Shown one piece after another: positions 52,315 through 60,747 of a stretch of DNA of 64,000 nucleotides. How positions within the stretch are numbered: position 1 is the first letter of the stretch; each line of letters begins with the position of its first letter. A program made the translations under genes and the position numbers. The notes beneath the pieces were generated by a model. That model ran no database searches. It had not been told where the DNA came from and saw only the letters and a program-made list of their open reading frames with translations. Origin of the DNA: a bacterium. GTDB taxonomy: Bacteria > Myxococcota_A > UBA9160 > SZUA-336. The stretch lies in contig JAAELY010000488.1 of NCBI GenBank assembly GCA_024226335.1, forward strand, positions 1 to 64,000. The letters run 5' to 3'.

Positions 52315-52917
52315 CTAGAGATCTTCAGGTCGATCCAGGTCGCGACCGCGTTGCGGGTCGAGTTCGAGGCTGCGCAGATCCTCGGGATGGGCTCGGATCA
52401 CATCCCGCCCCCCCTGCCCTGCGCGTAGCGCGAGTAGCTCCTTGGCGTAGCGGCGCGCGAACAGAACCGGATTCCCGGGCCGTCCGGCATAGCTTGCGCG
52501 AATGATGCCTTTGGATCCGACTGCAAATTCCGCGATCAGCACATCGAAGTCGCGAGCCAGCAAAAAGGGCTGATCCGCAAGTGCGATCAGCACGCCTGCG
52601 TCATCCGGACGCAAGCCTGCGATCGCGGCCCGCACCGATGAAGCGCGTCCGGTCTCCCCCGGGTCGGGGGTCAACACGTCCACCTCGAACGGCTCGACGA
52701 GCCGTCGACCGTCGAGATCATCTCGTCGCAACACGACGCTGACGCGACAAGCATGACTCTGGGCCAGTTGCGAGATCACTCGGGTCAGCATCGCTTCGCC
52801 GTCGACTTTCAGCAGATGCTTGCCGCCGGGCGGAGCAACCCCTCGCATGCGCTCGCCGCGGCCTGCCGCGAGCACGACGGTGGGGATTCGCACATCCGCC
52901 TTCGCGAAAAGAGCCAA
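52315..52917 (-). CDS. MobA/MocA-like nucleotidyltransferase
   Basis: This 200-residue protein has the MobA-like NTP-transferase fold: 'VVLAAGRGERMRG', 'GKHLLKVDGEAML', 'LIALADQPFLL' and 'GRPGNPVLFARRYAKEL'. The closest types are MocA (molybdopterin cytidylyltransferase) and MobA, which finish molybdenum cofactors. No molybdenum enzyme is nearby, so the true substrate is open. It lies 18 bases downstream of an AAA+ gene in the same run. Confidence 0.85.
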   Translation of the reverse strand: MALFAKADVRIPTVVLAAGRGERMRGVAPPGGKHLLKVDGEAMLTRVISQLAQSHACRVSVVLRRDDLDGRRLVEPFEVDVLTPDPGETGRASSVRAAIAGLRPDDAGVLIALADQPFLLARDFDVLIAEFAVGSKGIIRASYAGRPGNPVLFARRYAKELLALRAGQGGRDVIRAHPEDLRSLELDPQRGRDLDRPEDL

Positions 52918-52935
52918 TGAAACGCCGGCCTCGCT

Positions 52936-53880
52936 CTACGCCCCGCCCGAAGAGATCGACTCGATCAGTTCGGGGACTCGCTCGTGCACTTCTTCGGGAA
53001 CTCGAAACGTCGTCATCCAGGCCAGAACCTGCAGGTCTTCGGGTTCGACCCGGTCGCGCCCGGCGAGCAAGGCGCGACCGCGCAAGAGCTTGACCGCCTT
53101 GACCAGAAAACTGCGGTCCGTCAGAAGTGAATTGGTTTCGTCACAAGAGTGGTCCACCACCAGTCGCCGGAGAAATTCGAGCAGGGCCTCGATCAGCGCG
53201 TCGGGTAGTTCCACGCGCCCGAGCGCCTCGTAGAGTTCATCGAAGTCGGCGCGTCGAAGTACCGGTTGGGCGATCGGTTGCTCCTGAACCGCGCCGTCGG
53301 CAAATCGGTCGATCAGGGTACGGGCGGCACTGGCGTCGCCCGATTGAATCAGTCCGCAGACCCGCAACTGAATCGCGAAACGGTCGAGATTCGCCGGGTC
53401 CAGCGGCTCGTTGTAGTACTCGTCGCGCATCGGGTTGCTGGTCGCGATCGCAGTCAAGAGCGGAATCGGCTGGTCGCCGAATTGCCGCTCGTTGAGGATC
53501 CGCAACAGCACGTTGAGCGCCTCACCGGGAGCGCGCGAGATGTCGTCGAGTACGGCGACCTCCGCGGTCAGGATTCCTCCGGGTTCGATGCGCTGATGAA
53601 TGCGCTCACCAGACCCGTCGTCGACGGGCCTGCGCTCGAGCACCACATCGCCGACCATATCGGCGAGCCGTGCATCGCGATGCAGTTGATAGAAAAAGAA
53701 GCCGAGGCTGGAGCCGCGCGCGGCCAGTTCGGCCATGCGCGTCTTGGCGGTACCGGGCGGCCCCTCCAGATAGATGTGCTCACGACACACCAGCCCGAGC
53801 AGGAGAGCGGACTTCGTCTCATCGTGGGCGATCACGTGCTGGTCCAGCAGATCGCGGAGCGCCTTGAGTTTTTCTCGCAT
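52936..53880 (-). CDS. AAA+ ATPase, MoxR/RavA-like
   Basis: This 314-residue AAA+ protein has Walker A 'EGPPGTAKT' (39-47), Walker B 'VAVLDDISRAPGEALN' and sensor 1 'LTAIATSNPMRDEYYNEPLD'. It resembles the AAA+ half of the next gene over most of its length, so the two are tandem paralogues. ATG 53880 shares one base with that gene's stop (TGATG). It likely forms a mixed ring with the AAA+-VWA protein; the client is unknown. Confidence 0.87.
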   Translation of the reverse strand: MREKLKALRDLLDQHVIAHDETKSALLLGLVCREHIYLEGPPGTAKTRMAELAARGSSLGFFFYQLHRDARLADMVGDVVLERRPVDDGSGERIHQRIEPGGILTAEVAVLDDISRAPGEALNVLLRILNERQFGDQPIPLLTAIATSNPMRDEYYNEPLDPANLDRFAIQLRVCGLIQSGDASAARTLIDRFADGAVQEQPIAQPVLRRADFDELYEALGRVELPDALIEALLEFLRRLVVDHSCDETNSLLTDRSFLVKAVKLLRGRALLAGRDRVEPEDLQVLAWMTTFRVPEEVHERVPELIESISSGGA

Positions 53881-55724
53881 CAGACTGCCACTCTTTCCGG
53901 AACTTCCAGAACGCTGAGTTTGCCCCCGGGCCTCGGTCGCGCGGTGAAGCGAAGACCTCCGGTCTCCGCGGCGATCTCGCCGAGCACGCGCGGACACTCC
54001 CCGAGTCCGAGGAATACCGTGTGTACTCTAACTCCGAGTTCCCGGGCAAGCGCGCGTTCTCGGCGTACCTCGGGATCCCCGAGAATCGGCACGCCATCGG
54101 TGAGCAGGACGATGTGGCGATTGCGTCCGCCGATACGGCTGAAATCGGCCAGCGCCGAGCGCAGGGGAGCCTCGTAGTTGGTTCGCCCCTCCGCCCGCCG
54201 ACTCGCCGCCAAACCCAGCAGCTTGTGATAGCGACGGTGGAAGAAGCGGCCTCCCGCGCTGAAACGTTCGGCATCGTGATTGAATTCGATATAGCCCATG
54301 CGCATGCCGCGCTTCGCGCAGGTGCGCACCATGCCCCAGACCACCTGCCCCGCCCAGCGGGAGAGCCGACCCTCCATCGATGCGGAAACATCGCGCAGGA
54401 CCGCGAGGGTGCCGCCCGCGTTCTCGCGACGCCGCCTGTAGACACGTGGCTGGCCTGGCAAGCGCGCCTCGAGCAGAAGCACGGCATCGACGGGATCGGC
54501 ATCGAGAATCTCGTCCAGGCGCCGCATGCGTCGATAGCCCCTTGGCTGACCCCCGGGATCATCACCGGTGTCGGCCGCACCGCGCTCGAAGTGCCCGGAG
54601 AGCGCACGCAATAGGACTTCGACTTCGGCGGCGTCATCATCGCCCCCCTTCCGCACGGTCGCAGCCGAACCTTCCAGTGTTGTGTCCGCCGTTGCCGACT
54701 CGTCCTGTGCGGAAAACCCGGCGGAACCCGCCGCTCCATCGCTGGGCGTCGCTCCGGGACGCGATATTGCGGGCGCGCCTTGTCGGTCGCCTTGTCGGTC
54801 GCCTTCGTGAATCACCTCGTCGATCAGCTCATCGACGACGCCTAGCAGGGACTCGGGAATGCGGCGGGCCAGCATATAGCGCAGGGCTCGCAGATCCTGG
54901 ATTTCGACGCGATCGGCTCCTCGAACCAACGCGTGCGCGCGCAAGATCGAGACCGCCGCCCGCCCGAAGGCGCGATCGGTCAGAAGCGTCGCTCCCTCGC
55001 ACCCCGCCTGCAGGCGAAGCCTTTGCACGAACTCGAGCAATCCGGAACGCACCGCGAGATCGAGTGAGAGCGCTGCGGCGCGAGCCTGCAGCGCAGTTCG
55101 TTCGCGGGTGTCGAGTGCCGGGTCGGCATTGAACGAACCGTTCCCTCGGCACTCGCGCTCGATGACTTCGCGGGCCGTCTGCCAGCGACCTGCATCGACC
55201 AGCCCGCGCATGCGCACCTGGACGGCGAAGCGATCGAGTTGAGTCGGTTCGAGCGGATCTGCGTGCACATCCTGGGCATCGGGAATCCCGGTGGCAATCG
55301 CACACTCCAATGGAAGTTCGCAATCCAGTGCACGGCGCTCGGCGAGGATTCGCAAAAGGGGTGCGAGCGCCTCTCCTGGAGCACGCGAAAGATCGTCGAG
55401 CACCGCCAGCTCCGCGCGGAGCAACGGCCCGGGCAGGAGTTCGCTACGGATGCGCTCCCCACGACCCAGTGAAAGCCGCCTCAACACCGAGTCCCCGAGC
55501 AACTCGGCGGGACCCGAATCCCGGTGAAAGCGCACCGCAGCGCTAATCGTCCCACTTTGGTGGGCAAAAGCGCTGGCCAGGAGGCTCTTTCCGCAGCCCG
55601 GGGGCCCCTCGAGGTACGCGTGCTCGCGAGCCACCAGCGCCAGGACCAGACCGGTCTTGGCTTCGTCCTGACCGCTCAGAACGTCATCCAGGCGGTCGCG
55701 CAGGCGTTGGAGGGGATTGGGCAT
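53880..55724 (-). CDS. AAA+-VWA fusion protein (MoxR type)
   Basis: In this 614-residue protein, residues 1-300 form an AAA+ domain with Walker A 'EGPPGCGKS' (39-47), Walker B 'LAVLDDLSRAPGEAL' and 'AIATGIPDAQDVHADPLEP'. Residues about 305-400 are a low-complexity linker with a GDRQ repeat. Residues 400-614 are a VWA domain with MIDAS 'DVSASM' (445-450) and 'GRTNYEAPL'. The second AAA+/VWA system in this window thus has both partners fused, as in Mg-chelatase BchD-like proteins. It begins the minus-strand run AAA+-VWA, AAA+, MobA-like. Confidence 0.88.
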   Translation of the reverse strand: MPNPLQRLRDRLDDVLSGQDEAKTGLVLALVAREHAYLEGPPGCGKSLLASAFAHQSGTISAAVRFHRDSGPAELLGDSVLRRLSLGRGERIRSELLPGPLLRAELAVLDDLSRAPGEALAPLLRILAERRALDCELPLECAIATGIPDAQDVHADPLEPTQLDRFAVQVRMRGLVDAGRWQTAREVIERECRGNGSFNADPALDTRERTALQARAAALSLDLAVRSGLLEFVQRLRLQAGCEGATLLTDRAFGRAAVSILRAHALVRGADRVEIQDLRALRYMLARRIPESLLGVVDELIDEVIHEGDRQGDRQGAPAISRPGATPSDGAAGSAGFSAQDESATADTTLEGSAATVRKGGDDDAAEVEVLLRALSGHFERGAADTGDDPGGQPRGYRRMRRLDEILDADPVDAVLLLEARLPGQPRVYRRRRENAGGTLAVLRDVSASMEGRLSRWAGQVVWGMVRTCAKRGMRMGYIEFNHDAERFSAGGRFFHRRYHKLLGLAASRRAEGRTNYEAPLRSALADFSRIGGRNRHIVLLTDGVPILGDPEVRRERALARELGVRVHTVFLGLGECPRVLGEIAAETGGLRFTARPRPGGKLSVLEVPERVAV

Positions 55725-55894
55725 GCTCGGGCAGGGTACCCGTTGTATGTCCGCCTATGCTCGCCCGGTCGTTCCGGGCTCGATACTCTGCCCCGGCAGC
55801 CATCTGCACGGTCACTCGGCTCGAAATGCGTACTCGCACCTCAGGAATCGATCCGTGCTGAACCGAGTAACTGAACCAAGCAACCACTAGCCGT

Positions 55895-55934
55895 CCGTCG
55901 AAAAACCCGCGCTGGCGCCAGGCTTCTTCGACGG
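55895..55934. repeat. Nested inverted repeat in intergenic region
   Basis: CCGTCGAA (55895-55902) and TTCGACGG (55927-55934) pair perfectly, and the loop contains a 10-base palindrome CTGGCGCCAG (55912-55921). It sits in the 242-base gap between the divergent AAA+-VWA and phosphatase genes. The rest of that gap shows nothing I can name. Confidence 0.5.
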
Positions 55935-55966
55935 GCTGCAAGATCGCGAAATGAGAGTCTGGACAA

Positions 55967-56566
55967 GTGCAATCCGATACCCGGCAAGCTCGATTGATTC
56001 TGGTGCGTCACGGAGAGAGCGAAGGAAACGCCAAGCGCCGTTTCACCCGGTCCCCGGAGGTCCCCCTGACCGAACTTGGACGCGCCCAGGCTCTTCGCGC
56101 AGGACAAGCGATTCGCGAGGACTTCGACCCGATAGGGGTTTTTGCCAGCCCGTACCGTCGTGCGCAGCAGACCGCGGAGATCATCGGCGGAGTTCTCGGT
56201 CTCGAAGTCGCGACTGAACACGACATCCGCGAACAACATCTGGGTGATCTGCACGGACAACCGTACGACGCGATGCTTGAGACCGAGAGTTACGGCCGCG
56301 TACCTCCCTGGGAATTTCGCCCACCTGCGGGCGAGACCCTGATCGAGGTGCAGTCGCGCGCAGTGCCCGTGGTTCTGCGCCTGGCCCGGGAACATTCCCG
56401 TGGCGATATCGTGATCGTAAGCCACGGTGGTACGACCCGGAGCGTCTGGGCCCATCTGGAGCGTGACTGGAGTACGACTCGCATCGTTCCAAACTGCTCG
56501 CTGCTGATCGTTCCGCACGACGGCACGAGCTTTGGCAAAGCGGAACTCCTTCAGACACAGGATTGA
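55967..56566 (+). CDS. Histidine phosphatase (phosphoglycerate mutase-like)
   Basis: This 199-residue protein has the RHG motif 'LILVRHGESEGNAKRRF' (R14-H15-G16), the catalytic second His in 'IVIVSHGGTTRSV', and 'FASPYRRAQQTAEI'. The fold covers cofactor-dependent phosphoglycerate mutases and many phosphatases (CobC, SixA, GpmB-like); this looks like a phosphatase. It starts at GTG 55967, divergent from the AAA+-VWA gene. Confidence 0.9.
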   Translation: MQSDTRQARLILVRHGESEGNAKRRFTRSPEVPLTELGRAQALRAGQAIREDFDPIGVFASPYRRAQQTAEIIGGVLGLEVATEHDIREQHLGDLHGQPYDAMLETESYGRVPPWEFRPPAGETLIEVQSRAVPVVLRLAREHSRGDIVIVSHGGTTRSVWAHLERDWSTTRIVPNCSLLIVPHDGTSFGKAELLQTQD

Positions 56567-56589
56567 GTCAAGCCCAGCTCGGGCCCGAC

Positions 56590-57042
56590 TCAATCGAAGG
56601 AAAAACCCAGATAGCGCTGGCCGACGTCGATGTTCGCTTCTTCGTGTCCCCAGTAGGCAGCTTCACGGGAGAGTAGTTGGCGGCGGCTATTGGGGTCGTC
56701 GGGCATCTCGGCGGCGATCGCTGGCGAGACGTTCGCGTTGCCGATCTTTTCGATTCCTGTGAACCAGAGCTTCACAGCACCGGCCGTGTACAGATCGTCG
56801 ACCAGCCTCTGCACGGCCACGGCATCCCCTTCAAAGAGGATGTTCTCGGGTTTGGCGAGCCATCCCCTGGCCGACTCACAGCGCGAGTTTTTCAGAACAT
56901 CGAGCGCCCACGTATCGACTTCCGAGGCAAACTCCTCGGGCGTGTAGTACTCCGCCTCCACGTCTTCTGGTTCGACTGGACCGCAGGCGCTCACGATCAC
57001 ACACGTCGCCAGCAGGAACCGAATGAATACGGAAACGCGCAC
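56590..57042 (-). CDS. Putative lipoprotein of unknown function
   Basis: This protein of about 150 residues has a lipobox VSAC (Cys20 when started at GTG 57042). After an acidic stretch ('GPVEPEDVEAEYYTPEEF') comes a mixed alpha/beta core with 'WLAKPENILFEGDAVAVQRL', 'LYTAGAVKLWFTGIEKIG' and 'EMPDDPNSRRQLLSREAAYW'. I do not recognise the family. The frame is open to 57189 and ATG 57111 is another start, but the signal peptide fits best from 57042. It converges on the histidine phosphatase gene. Confidence 0.65.
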   Translation of the reverse strand: MRVSVFIRFLLATCVIVSACGPVEPEDVEAEYYTPEEFASEVDTWALDVLKNSRCESARGWLAKPENILFEGDAVAVQRLVDDLYTAGAVKLWFTGIEKIGNANVSPAIAAEMPDDPNSRRQLLSREAAYWGHEEANIDVGQRYLGFSFD

Positions 57043-57218
57043 CGCTGGATCTTCGGCGGGTGAGCTTTCGGGCTTGAGTATGCCGATGATCCGGATTCGA
57101 GGCAGGGCCATGACGGGCAGAATGGAACTGAAGGTCAGGCCGGTCAAACGGTGTCTGTCTCGCCGCTCCCGAGTCGAGGTGGGCGACAAGCCGGGCTGGC
57201 GTGATCTATCCTCTGATC

Positions 57219-57857
57219 ATGGACGAAACAGAACTCGAGACTGACGGCGCACGCGAGCCCACTCGCTCCTCGCGATTGTTGCGCGACCTCATGACCGCGG
57301 CCGCTTTCGCGCTGCTGGTACTCGCCGCACGCTCGTCGCTCGCCGATCACTACGTGATCCCGAGCGGTTCCATGGAACATACTCTCGTTCCTGGCGATCG
57401 CGTCTTCGTGGACAAGCGCGCCTACGGCCTGCGAATTCCCTTCACTTGGATTGAGTTGATCAAGGGCGAAGAACCGAAACTGGGCGATGTCGTGATCTTC
57501 GACTCGCCAGAAGACGGAACCCGATTGATCAAACGTATCGTGGGCGTGGGAGGCTCGACGGTCGAACTGAAGAACGGCCACCTGAGCATCAACGGGAAGG
57601 CGATGCGCATCGATCGGGGAGAGAAGTCCGTGGAGCACCTGGGCGAGCATCTGGCGCAAATCAATCTGGCCTACGGCGGTGGGCCCAACATCGAGAAGAC
57701 GATGATCCCAGCGGGCAAGATCCTGGTTGTGGGTGACGCGCGTGGAAATAGTCGCGACGGACGTTTCTTTGGCCTGATCGAGGAGCAGGATATCTACGGA
57801 CTGGCGATCGCGCGCTACTGGCGCACAGGTACGGGTCTGGGCTGGGAGCCAATGTAG
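57219..57857 (+). CDS. lepB: Signal peptidase I
   Basis: This 212-residue inner-membrane protease has one membrane helix (about 27-42), catalytic Ser51 in 'IPSGSMEHTL' and Lys105 in 'GTRLIKRIVG', with the C-terminal box 'VVGDARGNSRDGRFFG'. The last box has GNSRDGR where many enzymes have DNSxDSR, a small variation. ATG 57219 is preferred over GTG 57201. The TPR lipoprotein gene begins immediately after its stop. Confidence 0.93.
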   Translation: MDETELETDGAREPTRSSRLLRDLMTAAAFALLVLAARSSLADHYVIPSGSMEHTLVPGDRVFVDKRAYGLRIPFTWIELIKGEEPKLGDVVIFDSPEDGTRLIKRIVGVGGSTVELKNGHLSINGKAMRIDRGEKSVEHLGEHLAQINLAYGGGPNIEKTMIPAGKILVVGDARGNSRDGRFFGLIEEQDIYGLAIARYWRTGTGLGWEPM

Positions 57858-58463
57858 ATGGGCATCGGCCGGAAAACTCGAGCTTCCACACGGTATTGGC
57901 TCGCCATCGCGTTGCTCGTGTTCGCCTGCGAGAGCGGCCCGACCACCGCGGAACGGATGAACGACGGAATCGCGCAACACAAAGCAGGAAACTACGAAAA
58001 GGCCATCGAGTCCTACACGAAGGCCATAGAGAAAGGCGCAACGGACCCTCTTTTCTGGCAGTACCGTGCAGACGCCAAGACGATGCTGAAGCACTACGAA
58101 GAGGCGATCGAAGACTACACCGCCTCGATCGAACGAGACCCGAGCCATGCGCTCGCCTACAACCGACGAGGCGAGACCTACACTTGGATCGCAGAGAATG
58201 ACAAGGCATTCGAAGACTACGGGCGTGCGCTTGCTCTGGAACCGGGTCTTTACTCCGCTCACTCGAATCGCGGCGACATCTTGCTCGAGACAAGAAATGA
58301 TCCAGAAGAAGCCATCAAGGAATATTCGCGCGCGCTAGGACTGTTTGCCGATGACTGTCGCGCGCTCCGAGGCCGCTTCCGCGCGCTCGTCCAACTCGGG
58401 CGCCAGATCGACGCGCAACCCGACATGGAGCACTTCAACAGGGTGTGCGCCCAGGACGGGTAG
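57858..58463 (+). CDS. TPR-repeat lipoprotein
   Basis: This 201-residue protein has a lipoprotein signal ending in LVFAC, then four or so tetratricopeptide repeats ('GNYEKAIESYTKAIEKGATD', 'KHYEEAIEDYTASIERDPSH', 'NDKAFEDYGRALALEPGL', 'EEAIKEYSRALGLFADD'). TPR domains bind protein partners, so it probably acts as a scaffold in the periplasm. It abuts lepB (TAG directly followed by ATG), suggesting co-expression. Confidence 0.85.
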   Translation: MGIGRKTRASTRYWLAIALLVFACESGPTTAERMNDGIAQHKAGNYEKAIESYTKAIEKGATDPLFWQYRADAKTMLKHYEEAIEDYTASIERDPSHALAYNRRGETYTWIAENDKAFEDYGRALALEPGLYSAHSNRGDILLETRNDPEEAIKEYSRALGLFADDCRALRGRFRALVQLGRQIDAQPDMEHFNRVCAQDG

Positions 58464-58515
58464 ACGCCGCGATCTGGCGAACCGGAAAAGCTCGCGCCAC
58501 GGTGAGAAATTCGGG

Positions 58516-58896
58516 CTAGCGACGTGCCTTGCGGTCGAGTCGCCGGTCGATGCGGTTGCCTTTGCGGTCGAGTCGCCGGTCGATGCGGTTTCCCTTGCGG
58601 TCGAGTCGCCGGTCGATGCGATCGCCCTTGTTGTCGAGGCGCTCGGCCAGGCGGTCGTTTCCGGCCGCGGCAGCGGCTTCCGACTTCGCGTCGAGCCGAT
58701 CGTTGATGCGATCGCCCTTTGCGTCGAGCCGATCATCGATTCGATCGCCTCTTCGATCGAGGCGCTCTTCGATGCGATCGCCCCTATCGTCGAGGGGGTC
58801 GGTCGCATCTTCATCGGCGAGCGCGGGAGTCGTCAGACTCAATGCGAAACCCAGGCTGGCCGTCATGACTGCTGCGTACAAGCTGTTCTTGATCAC
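58516..58896 (-). CDS. Secreted 11-residue-repeat polyampholyte protein
   Basis: This 126-residue protein has a signal peptide ('YAAVMTASLGFALSLTTPALA') and a mature part made almost wholly of an 11-residue repeat of the form KGDRIDDRLDA/KGNRIDRRLDR, seven copies around a short Ala-rich break. At DNA level the repeat is 33 bases and nearly identical in the last copies (58530-58625). The period fits a hendecad coiled coil, and the alternating Arg/Asp gives a strongly charged rod. GTG 58896 with GGAGGAAG upstream is the start. Function is unknown. Confidence 0.72.
   Translation of the reverse strand: MIKNSLYAAVMTASLGFALSLTTPALADEDATDPLDDRGDRIEERLDRRGDRIDDRLDAKGDRINDRLDAKSEAAAAAGNDRLAERLDNKGDRIDRRLDRKGNRIDRRLDRKGNRIDRRLDRKARR
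58530..58630 (+). repeat. 33-bp tandem repeats within a coding region
   Basis: On the plus strand the unit reads 'ttgcggtcgagtcgccggt' followed by 'cgatgcggtt' and recurs about every 33 bases for three near-identical copies, with more diverged copies to about 58780. It encodes the 11-residue repeats on the minus strand. High identity suggests recent expansion by slippage or recombination. Confidence 0.75.
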
Positions 58897-59137
58897 TGAA
58901 TCTTCCTCCGTGTGATGCCCCCCTCGGGGCTGCGGTATCCAATCAAACCGCTGGCAGCCCCTGCGGTTGCGGAGTGGCGATTGGTTTTCGAAATCGAGAG
59001 CCAGAACGGGCGTTTGCGCCATCCGCGGGAGTGCCTCCGGGGGCGAGATTCGGATCCGGCAGCCAGAAATCGACCCGGACCTGCCGACGGGATGCCTACC
59101 GGCTGCGCGGCGCTGGCTCAGCCACTAGCTTCTCGCC

Positions 59138-59980
59138 ATGCGTCTCGGAGATCTCAGTGACTATCGACGGCTCCGCCGCCTGGCGCAGAATCCCTGGCAG
59201 ATCGTCCGCTTTCGCAAGAAACGCAGAACCGGCGCTCCACTGGACGTACGACTGAGCGATGCTCACTCGCTCTCCCTCCGCGGCAATCGCCAGGACTTCC
59301 GCATGTTCCGGCGTGTCTACCTGCTGGATGAGTACAGGTTGAACGGTCGCCCGCCCGGAGGCCTGCGCTGCATTCTGGACATCGGTGGAAACGTGGGGTT
59401 GTTTGCGTGTCGAGCCGCCGGGCTGGCCCAACGACTGATCTCGTACGAGCCGGCACCGGACAACTTCATGCAGCTCTCGCGCAATACGGCCGAATTCCCG
59501 AACGTGCTCGCAGTCAACCAGGGTGTCGCTGGAAAACCGGGAACGCTGCGCGTGTACCGGCCCGATGCCCAAGCTCTCGATCACCTGGGATCGATCCGCG
59601 ACCCGGCTTGCGAGCACCACCCGAAGAACTACGACGAGGTCGCCGCCACGACACTCGACGACATTTTCGCGCATCATTCGATCGACCACTGCGATCTGCT
59701 CAAAGTCGACCTGGAGGGAGCGGAGTGCGAGATCTTGTACGGCACCAGCGACACGGTCTTAGGAAAGATCTCGGCGATTTGCGGCAGATACGACGAGCGG
59801 TGCGAAGAAGAGCCGTCCAATCGAATCGCCGCTCTCACGGCCTTCTTGAAAGGCAAGGGCTTCGAATTGGATATCGTTCATGAACCCGGCAAGGAAGAAC
59901 GCGGCGTCATTTTCGCCGAGCGCCCGGAACCATCCGGAGTGGTCGTCCCGGAACTCCTGCAACAATTCTGGAGAAGGTAA
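59138..59980 (+). CDS. FkbM-family methyltransferase
   Basis: This 280-residue protein has the FkbM-type SAM core: 'CILDIGGNVGLFACRAAG' (motif I), 'LISYEPAPDNFMQLSRNTAE' and 'DLLKVDLEGAECEILYG'. FkbM enzymes O-methylate sugars, lipids or secondary metabolites; the target here is unknown. The start at ATG 59138 lacks a clear Shine-Dalgarno. The 241-base gap upstream shows no element I can name. Confidence 0.85.
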   Translation: MRLGDLSDYRRLRRLAQNPWQIVRFRKKRRTGAPLDVRLSDAHSLSLRGNRQDFRMFRRVYLLDEYRLNGRPPGGLRCILDIGGNVGLFACRAAGLAQRLISYEPAPDNFMQLSRNTAEFPNVLAVNQGVAGKPGTLRVYRPDAQALDHLGSIRDPACEHHPKNYDEVAATTLDDIFAHHSIDHCDLLKVDLEGAECEILYGTSDTVLGKISAICGRYDERCEEEPSNRIAALTAFLKGKGFELDIVHEPGKEERGVIFAERPEPSGVVVPELLQQFWRR

Positions 59981-59986
59981 ACGCGA

Positions 59987-60394
59987 GTGACGATCCGAAT
60001 CAGTTCTGCCCTACTGCTTTGCGCGGCGCTCGCCTGCTCGACTTCGGGCAGTCATTTCGATCCCGACAGCGTGGTGCGGATCGAACCCAAGCGCAGCACT
60101 CAGGCGGACGTCGAGCAGATCTTCGGTAAACCCACGTCGCTGCGAACGCGCTCAAACGGCACGTCGCGCTACATCTACGAGTACACCGAGGAGATCAACC
60201 GGGATACGGGCACTCTGAGCCGCATCGGGCGCTGGATCGGGATACTGATTGGTGGTCGCCCCGTCTTTTCCCCGATCAACGTCCAGTACAAGAACAGCAT
60301 CCGTCACCGCCTGACGGTCCTGTTCGACCGCGACGGCGTCGTCGAAGACTACACCTACGAGCGCACCGATAAACCCACCAGGCGGGTCTACTGA
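59987..60394 (+). CDS. BamE/SmpA-OmlA-like outer-membrane lipoprotein
   Basis: This 135-residue protein has a lipoprotein signal ending near Cys17 ('ISSALLLCAALACSTSG') and the SmpA/OmlA-like fold: 'IEPKRSTQADVEQIFGKPTS' and 'RHRLTVLFDRDGVVEDYTY'. In BamE the same fold helps assemble outer-membrane proteins. The order and short length fit, but paralogues with other roles are common. It starts at GTG 59987, 6 bases after the methyltransferase. Confidence 0.78.
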   Translation: MTIRISSALLLCAALACSTSGSHFDPDSVVRIEPKRSTQADVEQIFGKPTSLRTRSNGTSRYIYEYTEEINRDTGTLSRIGRWIGILIGGRPVFSPINVQYKNSIRHRLTVLFDRDGVVEDYTYERTDKPTRRVY

Positions 60395-60417
60395 GTCAGG
60401 AATTCTTCTGCAGCCGA

Positions 60418-60720
60418 TCAGGCCGCGCCGCGGAAGCGGGACGTCTCTTCGCTGAGTTCCAATCCATCGGCCTGATCCGGATGGATCTCCTTGACGCGCT
60501 CGAACAGGGGCCCTTCTTCTTCGACGTTGTTCGGGTCGGGGACGCAGCAGTCGACCGGGCAGACTTCGGCGCACTGCTCCTTGCCGTGGAAGCCGACACA
60601 CTCCGTGCAAAGAGCGGGATTGATCACGAAAGTTTCTTCACCTTCGGTGATCGCCTCGTTCGGGCACTCGGGCTCGCAGACACCACAGTTGATGCACTCT
60701 TCGGTAATCATCGTCGACAT
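60418..60720 (-). CDS. 4Fe-4S dicluster ferredoxin (YfhL type)
   Basis: This 100-residue protein has two cluster motifs: C9-C12-C15-C19 ('CINCGVCEPECP') and C38-C41-C50-C54, the second with the eight-residue insert typical of YfhL/Alvin-type ferredoxins. Its C-terminal tail is acidic ('ERVKEIHPDQADGLELSEE'). It would be a low-potential electron carrier; its partner is not evident here. Confidence 0.92.
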   Translation of the reverse strand: MSTMITEECINCGVCEPECPNEAITEGEETFVINPALCTECVGFHGKEQCAEVCPVDCCVPDPNNVEEEGPLFERVKEIHPDQADGLELSEETSRFRGAA

Positions 60721-60747
60721 GAGGGGACTCCTTGGTTTTTCGAGCGC

